Positions 24,893 through 32,861 of a DNA stretch of 64,000 bases are shown piece by piece. Below the pieces are notes generated by a model. It was not told the origin of the DNA. It made no database searches and saw only the letters and a list, made by a program, of their open reading frames with translations. Origin of the DNA: Photobacterium obscurum (GTDB lineage Bacteria; Pseudomonadota; Gammaproteobacteria; Enterobacterales; Vibrionaceae); the NCBI RefSeq assembly GCF_026191635.1, contig NZ_JAKRRW010000023.1, positions 23,785-87,784 of the forward strand. Direction: 5' to 3'. How positions within the stretch are numbered: position 1 is the first letter of the stretch; each line of letters begins with the position of its first letter. The translations under genes and the position numbers were made by a program.

Positions 24893-25081
24893 GTAATTAG
24901 CCAACTTGTGTTTCGACCCTGCTGGTTAAATTACACATACTTTATATTAATCACTCACACATATCGGCACATTCTCCGGGGTGCTCATCAGTCTTTCGCG
25001 AGGCTGCAGGTTTGCAACTGTGCAAATCATGGGTCGGTAGAATGGGATATGTGGACGCCTAACCCCATAGAGGAATATTCA
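24893..25081 (+). promoter_or_regulatory. rpsB 5' leader, likely S2 autoregulatory element
   Basis: About 190 nt of untranslated leader precede rpsB. In gammaproteobacteria S2 represses its own operon through a conserved leader structure; the length and position fit and the region is rich in potential stems (for example GGTTTGCAACTGTGCAAATC). I infer the function from position and did not model the fold. Confidence 0.55.
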
Positions 25082-25810
25082 ATGGCAACTGTATCAATGC
25101 GCGACATGCTTAAGGCTGGTGTTCACTTCGGTCACCAAACTCGTTACTGGAACCCAAAAATGAAGCCATTCATCTTTGGTGCTCGTAACAAGGTACATAT
25201 CATCAACCTTGAGAAAACTGTACCAATGTTCAACGACGCTCTAGCTGAAATCAACAAGATTTCTGCTCGTAAGGGTAAAGTTCTTTTTGTTGGTACTAAG
25301 CGTGCAGCCAGCGAATCAATCAAAGAAGCAGCGATTAACTGTGACCAGTTTTACGTAAACAACCGTTGGTTGGGCGGCATGCTAACTAACTGGAAAACTG
25401 TTCGCCAGTCAATCAAGCGTCTAAAAGACCTAGAAACTCAGTCTACTGACGGTACTTTCGACAAGCTAACCAAGAAAGAAGCGCTAATGCGTACTCGTGA
25501 AATGGAGAAGCTTGAGAAGTCTCTTGGCGGTATCAAGAACATGGGCGGCCTACCAGACGCTATGTTCGTAATCGATGCTGATCACGAGCACATCGCTATT
25601 AAAGAAGCTAACAACCTGGGTATCCCAGTATTTGCTGTTGTAGATACTAACTCTAACCCAGACGGCGTTGACTTCGTTATCCCTGGTAACGATGATGCAA
25701 TCCGTTCTATCCAGCTTTACACTGGTGCTGTAGCTCAAACTGTTACTGAAGCTCGCAACCAAGACATCGTTGCTCAAGCTGAGCAAGACGGTTTCGTAGA
25801 AGCTGAATAA
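25082..25810 (+). CDS. rpsB: 30S ribosomal protein S2
   Basis: S2 (242 residues) binds the 30S head-body junction and is needed to recruit S1. Family signatures are VSMRDMLKAGVHFGHQTRYW at the N-terminus, NRWLGGMLTNWKTVRQSI and PDAMFVIDADHEHIA. The ATG at 25082 with an AGAGGAA site is the true start; the open frame upstream is the leader. Codon use favours CTA, GCT, GTT and GAA, as expected of a very highly expressed vibrio gene. It is followed by tsf through an attenuator-like stem. Confidence 0.98.
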   Translation: MATVSMRDMLKAGVHFGHQTRYWNPKMKPFIFGARNKVHIINLEKTVPMFNDALAEINKISARKGKVLFVGTKRAASESIKEAAINCDQFYVNNRWLGGMLTNWKTVRQSIKRLKDLETQSTDGTFDKLTKKEALMRTREMEKLEKSLGGIKNMGGLPDAMFVIDADHEHIAIKEANNLGIPVFAVVDTNSNPDGVDFVIPGNDDAIRSIQLYTGAVAQTVTEARNQDIVAQAEQDGFVEAE

Positions 25811-25864
25811 TAGCCAGCTCTTTTGAGCGTCTTAAGTTACCTTGTGTAAACTAAGTATGGTTAC

Positions 25865-25893
25865 CAGGGGCCTATTATCGGCCCCTGATTTTT
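25865..25893 (+). terminator. Intercistronic terminator/attenuator between rpsB and tsf
   Basis: Stem CAGGGGCC / GGCCCCTG (25865-25872 and 25880-25887) with a seven-base loop followed by ATTTTTA. In E. coli a partial terminator between rpsB and tsf reduces tsf expression. Confidence 0.75.
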
Positions 25894-25923
25894 ATATCAA
25901 GTATTTAAACTGAGGATATAACA

Positions 25924-26769
25924 ATGGCAACAGTTACAGCTGCCCTAGTTAAAGAACTGCGTGAACGTACTGGCGCAGGCATGATGGAATGTAAAAAAGC
26001 GCTTGTTGAAGCGAACGCTGACATTGAACTAGCGATCGAAAACATGCGTAAGAGCGGTGCTGCTAAGGCTGCTAAAAAAGCAGGTAACGTTGCTGCTGAA
26101 GGCACGATCCTAATCAAAGACGAAAACGGTGTTGCAGCACTTCTAGAAGTTAACTGCCAGACTGACTTCGTTGCTAAAGATGCTAACTTCCTAGCGTTCG
26201 CTAACGAAGTTCTTGACGCTGCACTAGCTGAGCGTCTAGACATCGAAGCACTTCAGGCTAAGTTTGAAGAGCAGCGTATCGCACTAGTTGCTAAAATCGG
26301 TGAGAACATCGGCATCCGTCGCGTAGAGTTCATCGAAGGCGCTAAAGTTGGTTCTTACCGCCACGGCGACCGTATCGGTGTTGTTGTTGCTGGTGACGCT
26401 GACGAAGAAACAATGAAGCACGTTGCAATGCACGTTGCTGCATCTAAGCCTGAGTTTGTTACTCCTGAAGATGTACCTGCTGACGTTGTTGAGAAAGAAA
26501 AAGCAATCCAAGTTGCAATCGCTGTTGAATCTGGCAAGCCACAAGAGATCGCAGAGAAAATGGTTGTTGGCCGCATGAAGAAATTCACTGGCGAAGTTTC
26601 TCTAACTGGTCAGGCGTTCATCATGGACCCATCTCAGACTGTTGGTCAGATGCTGAAAGAGAAAGGCGCTTCTGTTTCTAATTTCATCCGCCTAGAAGTG
26701 GGTGAAGGTATCGAGAAAGCTCAAGAAATGAGCTTTGCTGAAGAAGTTGCAGCTGTTCAGAAGGGTTAA
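25924..26769 (+). CDS. tsf: Elongation factor Ts
   Basis: EF-Ts (281 residues) exchanges GDP for GTP on EF-Tu. The N-terminal UBA-like domain includes LRERTGAGMMECKKAL, the core has the invariant TDFVAKD motif (about 78-84), and the C-terminus contains the coiled coil and a final helical module. An AGGATA site precedes the ATG. Codon bias is strong, like rpsB. Read-through from rpsB is expected. Confidence 0.98.
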   Translation: MATVTAALVKELRERTGAGMMECKKALVEANADIELAIENMRKSGAAKAAKKAGNVAAEGTILIKDENGVAALLEVNCQTDFVAKDANFLAFANEVLDAALAERLDIEALQAKFEEQRIALVAKIGENIGIRRVEFIEGAKVGSYRHGDRIGVVVAGDADEETMKHVAMHVAASKPEFVTPEDVPADVVEKEKAIQVAIAVESGKPQEIAEKMVVGRMKKFTGEVSLTGQAFIMDPSQTVGQMLKEKGASVSNFIRLEVGEGIEKAQEMSFAEEVAAVQKG

Positions 26770-26789
26770 TCCTTCTTGAAACGAACTCC

Positions 26790-26819
26790 AAAGACCGTAG
26801 CCTTGGCTGCGGTCTTTTT
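26790..26819 (+). terminator. Terminator of the rpsB-tsf operon
   Basis: Stem AAAGACCG / CGGTCTTT, loop TAGCCTTGGCTG, followed by a T-run. Confidence 0.9.
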
Positions 26820-26861
26820 ACAACTCCATATCACTATTTGTAAGCCTGGAAGGTAAAACTA

Positions 26862-27590
26862 ATGACCACGAATCCTAAACCGACTTATCAACGAATTCTG
26901 CTGAAACTCAGTGGTGAAGCACTGCAGGGCGATGAAGGTTTTGGTATTGACGCACAAGTTCTTGACCGTATGGCTCAGGAAATCAAAGAACTTATTGAAC
27001 TAGGCGTACAAGTTGGCCTGGTTATCGGTGGTGGTAACTTATTCCGTGGTGCCGGCCTTGCAGAAGCGGGTATGAACCGAGTTGTGGGCGATCACATGGG
27101 CATGCTAGCTACTGTGATGAATGGTCTTGCGATGCGCGATGCGCTGCACCGTGCCTATGTGAACGCTCGAGTGATGTCTGCAATTCCACTGAATGGTGTG
27201 TGTGATAACTACAACTGGGCTGATGCAATTAGCCAGTTGCGCCAGGGCCGTGTAGTAATTTTCTCTGCCGGTACGGGTAACCCGTTCTTTACTACTGACT
27301 CCGCAGCATGCCTGCGCGGTATCGAAATCGAAGCTGATGTAGTACTGAAAGCAACAAAAGTTGACGGTGTATTCACAGATGACCCAGTTAAAAACCCAGA
27401 AGCTGTTCTTTATGATAAGCTTGGTTACAATGATGTTCTTGATAAAGAACTGAAAGTGATGGATTTAGCTGCATTTACTCTTGCTCGTGACCACAGCATG
27501 CCGATTCGTGTTTTCAACATGAACAAGCCTGGCTCTCTGCGCCGCGTGGTAATGGGTGAGCAAGAAGGCACCTTGATCTCGAACGACTAA
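26862..27590 (+). CDS. pyrH: UMP kinase
   Basis: PyrH phosphorylates UMP to UDP with ATP; it belongs to the amino-acid kinase fold, not the eukaryotic UMP/CMP kinase type. The 242-residue product shows ILLKLSGEAL near the N-terminus (about 12-21), VIGGGNLFRG, a GTGNPFFTTDSAA nucleotide loop and KATKVDGVFTDDP. It lies between tsf and frr as in most proteobacteria. Confidence 0.97.
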   Translation: MTTNPKPTYQRILLKLSGEALQGDEGFGIDAQVLDRMAQEIKELIELGVQVGLVIGGGNLFRGAGLAEAGMNRVVGDHMGMLATVMNGLAMRDALHRAYVNARVMSAIPLNGVCDNYNWADAISQLRQGRVVIFSAGTGNPFFTTDSAACLRGIEIEADVVLKATKVDGVFTDDPVKNPEAVLYDKLGYNDVLDKELKVMDLAAFTLARDHSMPIRVFNMNKPGSLRRVVMGEQEGTLISND

Positions 27591-27627
27591 GCTTTTAGCT
27601 AGTCAGTTATGACGACTAATTCAGGCA

Positions 27628-27650
27628 GGGAGCGCGAGCGCTCCCTCTTT
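27628..27650 (+). terminator. Hairpin between pyrH and frr
   Basis: GGGAGCGC / GCGCTCCC (27628-27645) followed by only three consecutive T. It may be a weak terminator or RNA-processing stem. Confidence 0.5.
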
Positions 27651-27675
27651 CACCGAATCATTAAGGGTATTAATC

Positions 27676-28233
27676 GTGATTGATGCAATTAAACAAGATG
27701 CGCAAGAGCGCATGGGCAAAAGCGTTGAAGCGCTAAAAAACCAACTGGCTAAAGTACGTACTGGTCGTGCTCACCCTAGCCTGCTGGATACTATCTACGT
27801 AGAATACTACGGTGCGAACACGCCGCTTAAGCAGCTGGCGAACGTTGTCGCTGAAGATTCTCGTACACTGGCAATCACTGTTTTTGATAAAGAGCTAACG
27901 CCAAAGATCGAAAAAGCGATCATGATGTCTGACCTAGGCCTAAACCCTATGTCTGCAGGTACGGTTATCCGTGTCCCATTGCCACCGTTAACAGAAGAGC
28001 GCCGTCGTGATCTGGTTAAGATCGTACGTGCAGAAGCTGAGCAGGGCCGTGTTGCTGTTCGTAACATCCGCCGTGATGCAAACGCAGATGTTAAAGGCCT
28101 GCTGAAAGAGAAAGAAATTTCTGAAGATGATGATCGTCGCGCACAAGACGACATCCAGAAGATCACTGATGCTGCAATCAAAGACATCGAAGTGGTTCTT
28201 GAAGCGAAAGAAAAAGAGCTAATGGAAGTATAA
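27676..28233 (+). CDS. frr: Ribosome recycling factor
   Basis: RRF (185 residues) splits the post-termination ribosome together with EF-G. The three-helix bundle (domain I) and small beta domain II are recognisable from VRTGRAHPSLLDTIYVEYYG, LPPLTEERRRDLVKIVR and KEISEDDDRRAQDDIQKIT. The start codon is GTG at 27676, aligned with the E. coli start. It is preceded by pyrH and closed by a strong terminator. Confidence 0.97.
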   Translation: MIDAIKQDAQERMGKSVEALKNQLAKVRTGRAHPSLLDTIYVEYYGANTPLKQLANVVAEDSRTLAITVFDKELTPKIEKAIMMSDLGLNPMSAGTVIRVPLPPLTEERRRDLVKIVRAEAEQGRVAVRNIRRDANADVKGLLKEKEISEDDDRRAQDDIQKITDAAIKDIEVVLEAKEKELMEV

Positions 28234-28270
28234 GACGCTACTGTCTTCATTGGCTTGATAAGTTTTGAGG

Positions 28271-28300
28271 CGCTGTGCGTGCAGCACAGCGTTTTTTTTT
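28271..28300 (+). terminator. Terminator of frr
   Basis: Stem CGCTGTGC / GCACAGCG with a five-base loop and nine T. It separates translation genes from the envelope cluster starting with uppS. Confidence 0.92.
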
Positions 28301-28311
28301 GAGGAAGATGT

Positions 28312-29076
28312 ATGGCAGAGCATACAATCGATACTGCTCTTTCTGCTGACAGTTTGCCAAAGCATATTGCCGTCATCATGGACGGGAACGGTCGCTGGGC
28401 GAAGGCAAAGGGCAAAGCTCGAGTGTTTGGCCATAAGGCTGGCGTTGAAGCCGTACGTAGAACAGTCTCGACTGCAAATCGCCTTGGCATCCAGGTAGTG
28501 ACACTTTTCGCTTTTAGTAGCGAGAACTGGCGCCGTCCGGAAAATGAGGTGTCATTGTTGATGGAACTCTTCATGACGGTTTTAGGTCGTGAAGTTAAGC
28601 GTCTGCACAAGAATAATATACAGCTACGGATCATTGGTGATACCACCCGCTTCAGTCAGCGATTGCAAAATAAAATTGCTGATGCCGAGTTGCTTACCGC
28701 AAACAACACCGGGATGGTGCTAAATGTGGCGGCTAACTATGGCGGACAGTGGGATATCTTGCAGGCAACCAAGCGTTTGGCACTGCAAGTTGCCGAGCAG
28801 GGATTGTCGGCGGAAGACATCACCGAAGAGATGTTGGCACAAGGTTTGTCGACCTCGGGATTGCCAGATGTTGATTTGCTGATCCGTACCAGTGGCGAAT
28901 GCCGTATTAGTAATTTCATGTTATGGCAGGCTGCGTATGCTGAGCTCTATTTTACCGAGCAGCATTGGCCTGACTTTGACGAGCAAAGCCTTACTGATGC
29001 TATAGCATGGTATGTGAACCGTGAGCGACGTTTTGGTTGCACCGGCGAGCAGGTACAGGCTTTATTACAAAAATAG
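28312..29076 (+). CDS. uppS: Undecaprenyl diphosphate synthase
   Basis: UppS (254 residues) is a cis-prenyltransferase that adds eight isopentenyl units to farnesyl diphosphate, giving the C55 lipid carrier precursor for peptidoglycan and O-antigen. The catalytic Asp is in AVIMDGNGRWA (about 24-34); FAFSSENWRRP, LIRTSGECRISNFMLWQ and the C-terminal RERRFG are also family signatures. The start has a GAGGAAG site. It is cytosolic and peripheral, followed by cdsA. Confidence 0.97.
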   Translation: MAEHTIDTALSADSLPKHIAVIMDGNGRWAKAKGKARVFGHKAGVEAVRRTVSTANRLGIQVVTLFAFSSENWRRPENEVSLLMELFMTVLGREVKRLHKNNIQLRIIGDTTRFSQRLQNKIADAELLTANNTGMVLNVAANYGGQWDILQATKRLALQVAEQGLSAEDITEEMLAQGLSTSGLPDVDLLIRTSGECRISNFMLWQAAYAELYFTEQHWPDFDEQSLTDAIAWYVNRERRFGCTGEQVQALLQK

Positions 29077-29240
29077 TAACCATTCGGTTTATGACTATTT
29101 TGCCGTATGACAGTTTTAGAGGGCATCTTGGGTTTTATCATGATGCCTTTTACAGGCTGCCACAGAATAGCAATAGACAGACAGCAACAGAGAAATGCTG
29201 AGTCGTTACTAACATATAATGAATAACGAGAGGACGCAGC

Positions 29241-30089
29241 TTGCTAAAGCAACGTATTATTACCGCACTTATCCTCGCGCCGTTAGTAATAGCAGGGATC
29301 TTTCTTTTACCTTTCCCTGCTTTTGTTATCGCTTTAGCGGCGATTACCATGGTCGGTTTTTGGGAGTGGACACAATTTGTTGATGCGAAGTCGCGCTGGG
29401 GTGCGATGGTCGTGCCTACTATCGCACTAGGTGCATCGATAGCCATGATGCCAACCGATGTGGCGACCTTGTCGAGCATCGCTCAATCGCACCAGCACAT
29501 GCTGCTGGTTGGCGGTATCTGGTGGCTGATCGCCTCTACACTCGCGGTGACTTACCCTTCAAGTTCATCCCTTTGGTCCAAGGCCACCTCTTTGAAATAT
29601 CTTTTTGGCCTGCTGACCCTGATCCCTTTCTTCTGGAGCATCCTGATGCTTCGTGCTGTCAACTATGCTGAATCGCCGTATCATGGTGCCAAACTGGTGA
29701 TGCTGGTTTGTTTCCTGGTCTGGTCGGCAGATACCGGTGCCTACTTCTCTGGCAAGCGATTTGGTAAGCATAAAATGGCGCCGGCAGTCAGCCCGAATAA
29801 AACAATTGAGGGTCTGCTTGGCGGTGCAATCCTTGCCGTAGTGGTTACCTGGGGTGGTGCTGCGTTAATGGATATTCCTTTTACCAGCCTTGGTGGACTG
29901 CTGCTGATTGCTGTTGTGACAGTGGTGGCTTCAGTGCTGGGCGATTTGGTCGAAAGTATGTTCAAGCGGGTCGCCGGCATCAAAGACAGCGGCACGATCC
30001 TGCCTGGTCACGGTGGTATTCTTGACCGTATTGACAGCCTGACGGCTGCCCTTCCTGTTTTTGCTTTGCTCTACCTTTGGCTAGTATGA
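29241..30089 (+). CDS. cdsA: Phosphatidate cytidylyltransferase CdsA
   Basis: CdsA makes CDP-diacylglycerol from CTP and phosphatidic acid, feeding all phospholipid synthesis. The 282-residue product has about eight transmembrane segments and the family signature near the C-terminus, SVLGDLVESMFKRVAGIKDSG followed by LPGHGGILDRIDSL. The start is TTG at 29241 with GAGAGGA upstream. It is the second gene of the envelope cluster. Confidence 0.95.
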   Translation: MLKQRIITALILAPLVIAGIFLLPFPAFVIALAAITMVGFWEWTQFVDAKSRWGAMVVPTIALGASIAMMPTDVATLSSIAQSHQHMLLVGGIWWLIASTLAVTYPSSSSLWSKATSLKYLFGLLTLIPFFWSILMLRAVNYAESPYHGAKLVMLVCFLVWSADTGAYFSGKRFGKHKMAPAVSPNKTIEGLLGGAILAVVVTWGGAALMDIPFTSLGGLLLIAVVTVVASVLGDLVESMFKRVAGIKDSGTILPGHGGILDRIDSLTAALPVFALLYLWLV

Positions 30090-30229
30090 TGTAGCTACTC
30101 TTTCGCTGTGCCGTGCCAGCTGGGATGAAAGTCGTGCTTACTTACCGAGTAGGCATTGTTTTAGCGGCTTACAGCGCAGCGAAATTGTCCGCGCTGGCTG
30201 GAAATAGCTTGGCAGATACCTGTTTACCG

Positions 30230-30253
30230 AGCAGCTTGTTTTGAGCTGCTTTT
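30230..30253 (+). terminator. Possible weak terminator before dxr
   Basis: Stem AGCAGCT / AGCTGCT with a seven-base loop and a short T-run, in the 186 bp gap between cdsA and dxr. The rest of that gap shows nothing I recognise. Confidence 0.35.
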
Positions 30254-30275
30254 CATAGCTGAATTAAGTGATTTT

Positions 30276-31472
30276 ATGCGTAAGTTAACGATTCTTGGTG
30301 CGACTGGTTCTATCGGAAGCAGTACGCTGGCTGTAGCAGCACAGAACCCGAATTTGTTTGATGTGGTTGCGCTCGCGGCAGGCTCCAATAGCCAGAAAAT
30401 GTTTGAGCTATGCCAACAATGGCAGCCAAAGTATGCCGCTATGGCTTCTGAGTCAGCGGCTGTCGAACTGACCGCATTACTGAATCAGCATAATATCCCG
30501 ACAGAAGTGGTCGCGGGTGCCGAGGGGATGTGTCAGGTAGCCGCCCTTGACGAGGTCGATACTGTGATGGCCGCGATTGTTGGTGCCGCAGGTTTGTTGC
30601 CAACCATGGCTGGTGTCAAGGCTGGCAAGCGTATCTTGCTTGCCAACAAGGAAGCATTGGTGATGTCCGGGCAGATGTTTATTGACGCCTGCCAGCAATA
30701 TGGCGCGGAACTATTGCCGGTCGATAGCGAACATAATGCCATTTTCCAGAGCCTACCGGCCGAGATCCAGCGTGCGATGGGGCATTGTGACTTGGATGCA
30801 CACGGCGTCAGTAAAATTTTGCTGACTGGCTCTGGCGGCCCGTTCCGTTATACCGATGTTTCTGAACTGGCATCTGTCACACCGGAAATGGCGATTGCTC
30901 ACCCGAACTGGTCGATGGGACCGAAGATCTCTGTCGACTCCGCCACCATGATGAACAAGGGCTTGGAGTATATCGAGGCGCGTTGGCTGTTTAATGCCAA
31001 ACGAGAACAAATGGATGTGATTATTCACCCGCAGTCGGTGATCCACTCCATGGTGCAGTACAAGGACGGTTCTGTTCTGGCGCAGATGGGTTTACCGGAT
31101 ATGAAAACCCCCATTGCCTGTGCGATGGCCTATCCTGAAAGAGTAGATGCTGGTGTGGCGCCGCTGGACTTTAGCAAGGTTGGTGAATTTACCTTCTTGC
31201 AGCCTGATTTTAGCCGTTATCCTTGCCTAAAATTGGCAATGGATGCCTGTTATAGCGGGCAGGCTGCTACTACGGCCTTGAATGCAGCCAACGAGGAGGC
31301 TGTTGCCGCATTTTTGAATAATCAGCTTCGCTTTACCGATATTGCAACAGTGAACAGCCAGGTTCTCGACTTAGCTCAAATGAGTGAGCCGGCCGACTTG
31401 GAAAGCGTGATAGAGCTGGATAGGATGGCTCGAATTGTAGCCCGGGAAGTCATTCGGAAGGTATCAGTATGA
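30276..31472 (+). CDS. dxr: 1-deoxy-D-xylulose 5-phosphate reductoisomerase
   Basis: Dxr (IspC) is the second enzyme of the MEP isoprenoid pathway, making MEP from DXP with NADPH; it is the fosmidomycin target. The 398-residue product has the NADPH loop GATGSIGSSTL (about 8-18), LANKEALV, the metal/substrate motif LLPVDSEHNAIFQ and the flexible loop HPNWSMGPKISVDSATMMNKG. It overlaps rseP by 4 bp, so the two are translationally coupled. Confidence 0.97.
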   Translation: MRKLTILGATGSIGSSTLAVAAQNPNLFDVVALAAGSNSQKMFELCQQWQPKYAAMASESAAVELTALLNQHNIPTEVVAGAEGMCQVAALDEVDTVMAAIVGAAGLLPTMAGVKAGKRILLANKEALVMSGQMFIDACQQYGAELLPVDSEHNAIFQSLPAEIQRAMGHCDLDAHGVSKILLTGSGGPFRYTDVSELASVTPEMAIAHPNWSMGPKISVDSATMMNKGLEYIEARWLFNAKREQMDVIIHPQSVIHSMVQYKDGSVLAQMGLPDMKTPIACAMAYPERVDAGVAPLDFSKVGEFTFLQPDFSRYPCLKLAMDACYSGQAATTALNAANEEAVAAFLNNQLRFTDIATVNSQVLDLAQMSEPADLESVIELDRMARIVAREVIRKVSV

Positions 31473-32824
31473 TGGGAATATTGTGGAACCTTGGTGCATT
31501 TTTACTTGCCCTTGGCATTTTAATTGCGGTTCATGAATTTGGTCATTTCTGGGTAGCCCGACGTTGTGGTGTATTCGTCGAGCGCTTTTCGATTGGTTTT
31601 GGCAAGTCTTTATGGCACAAAGTCGGCAAAGATGGCACAGAGTATACGTTGGCGATGATCCCGCTTGGGGGGTACGTCAAAATGCTGGACGGTCGGGTTG
31701 ATGATGTACCGGAAGAACGAGAACATCAGGCTTTTAACCACAAAGCACTGTGGCAGCGTAGTGCGATTGTTGCAGCCGGGCCGTTGGCGAATTTTCTGTT
31801 TGCAATCTTTGCTTACTGGGTTGTGTATCTGATTGGGGTACCTGCCGTTCGCCCTGTCATTGGAGAAGTCGCCCCGCAATCTATTGCTGCTGAAGCAGGA
31901 ATTCGTAATGGAATGGAACTTAAGTCCATTTCAGGAATCAAAACCGCTGATTGGGAATCCGTAAACATGGCAATGATTTCCCATATTGGCGACAAAGAGA
32001 TGGTGGTTACCGTTTCTGAGCCGGATTCGGAGTATGAAGTGCAGCGCAAGCTGGATCTTACTCGTTGGTCATTTGACCCGGAAAGTGAGCGAGTACTGAC
32101 AACGTTAGGGATCACCCCATACTCGCCGGATATTACTCTTGTTGTCTCACAACTTAGTGATGACGGAGCAGCAATTGCGGCAGGTTTGAGGTTAAATGAC
32201 GAAATTGTTGCAATTAATGCTGCCCCGGTAACTGAGTGGCAGCAGGTGGTTGATGCTGTTCGCTCACACCCTGCTCAGCCTCTTGCATTGGAAGTGCTGC
32301 GTGAGGGGGAGCTGATCGCGTTGACATTAACACCCAACGAGAAAACACAACGCGATGGTACAGTGATAGGTTATGCCGGTTTTGCGCCTAAGGTTAAGGA
32401 CTGGCCGGAGTCGTACCGAATTAATTTGCAATATGGCCCGTTTGAAGCAGTAGGCAAAGCTGCCGAGAAAACATGGCAGCTGGTTACCTTAACGTTTGAT
32501 ATGGTGACCAAGCTGGTAACGGGGGATGTTGCCATTAAGAACCTGAGTGGCCCGATTTCAATTGCCAAAGGGGCAGGGATGACCGCCGACTATGGCATGG
32601 TCTATTTTCTTGGCTTCCTGGCATTGATTAGTGTGAACTTGGGGATTGTTAATTTATTACCGCTGCCAGTACTGGATGGTGGACATTTAATGTTCTTCGC
32701 CATTGAAGCGGTAACACGTCGTCCTGTTTCTGAACGCGTTCAGGATATAGGCTACAGAGTGGGATCAGCCATTTTGGTTGCGTTAATGGCCGTAGCGCTA
32801 TTCAATGATTTTACCCGCCTTTAA
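31469..32824 (+). CDS. rseP: Site-2 intramembrane protease RseP
   Basis: RseP cuts the anti-sigma factor RseA after DegS, releasing sigma E, and clears signal-peptide remnants. The 451-residue product has the zinc motif HEFGH (His22, Glu23, His26) in the first transmembrane helix, two periplasmic PDZ domains (about 115-310), and the third metal ligand in the late LLPLPVLDGGH segment. Four transmembrane helices are expected. The start is one of two adjacent ATG codons overlapping dxr. Confidence 0.96.
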   Translation: MMGILWNLGAFLLALGILIAVHEFGHFWVARRCGVFVERFSIGFGKSLWHKVGKDGTEYTLAMIPLGGYVKMLDGRVDDVPEEREHQAFNHKALWQRSAIVAAGPLANFLFAIFAYWVVYLIGVPAVRPVIGEVAPQSIAAEAGIRNGMELKSISGIKTADWESVNMAMISHIGDKEMVVTVSEPDSEYEVQRKLDLTRWSFDPESERVLTTLGITPYSPDITLVVSQLSDDGAAIAAGLRLNDEIVAINAAPVTEWQQVVDAVRSHPAQPLALEVLREGELIALTLTPNEKTQRDGTVIGYAGFAPKVKDWPESYRINLQYGPFEAVGKAAEKTWQLVTLTFDMVTKLVTGDVAIKNLSGPISIAKGAGMTADYGMVYFLGFLALISVNLGIVNLLPLPVLDGGHLMFFAIEAVTRRPVSERVQDIGYRVGSAILVALMAVALFNDFTRL

Positions 32825-32861
32825 TAAGTGCGTTTTTTAGCAAGGAATAATCAGAACACTA

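Noticed and set aside
24908..25081. N-terminal extension of rpsB
   Set aside because: The S2 start MATVSMRDMLKAG with its ribosome-binding site is at 25082; the upstream open frame is the untranslated regulatory leader.
27807..28646. 279-codon open frame opposite frr and uppS
   Set aside because: Serine/arginine-rich shadow crossing a strong terminator and two well-identified genes.
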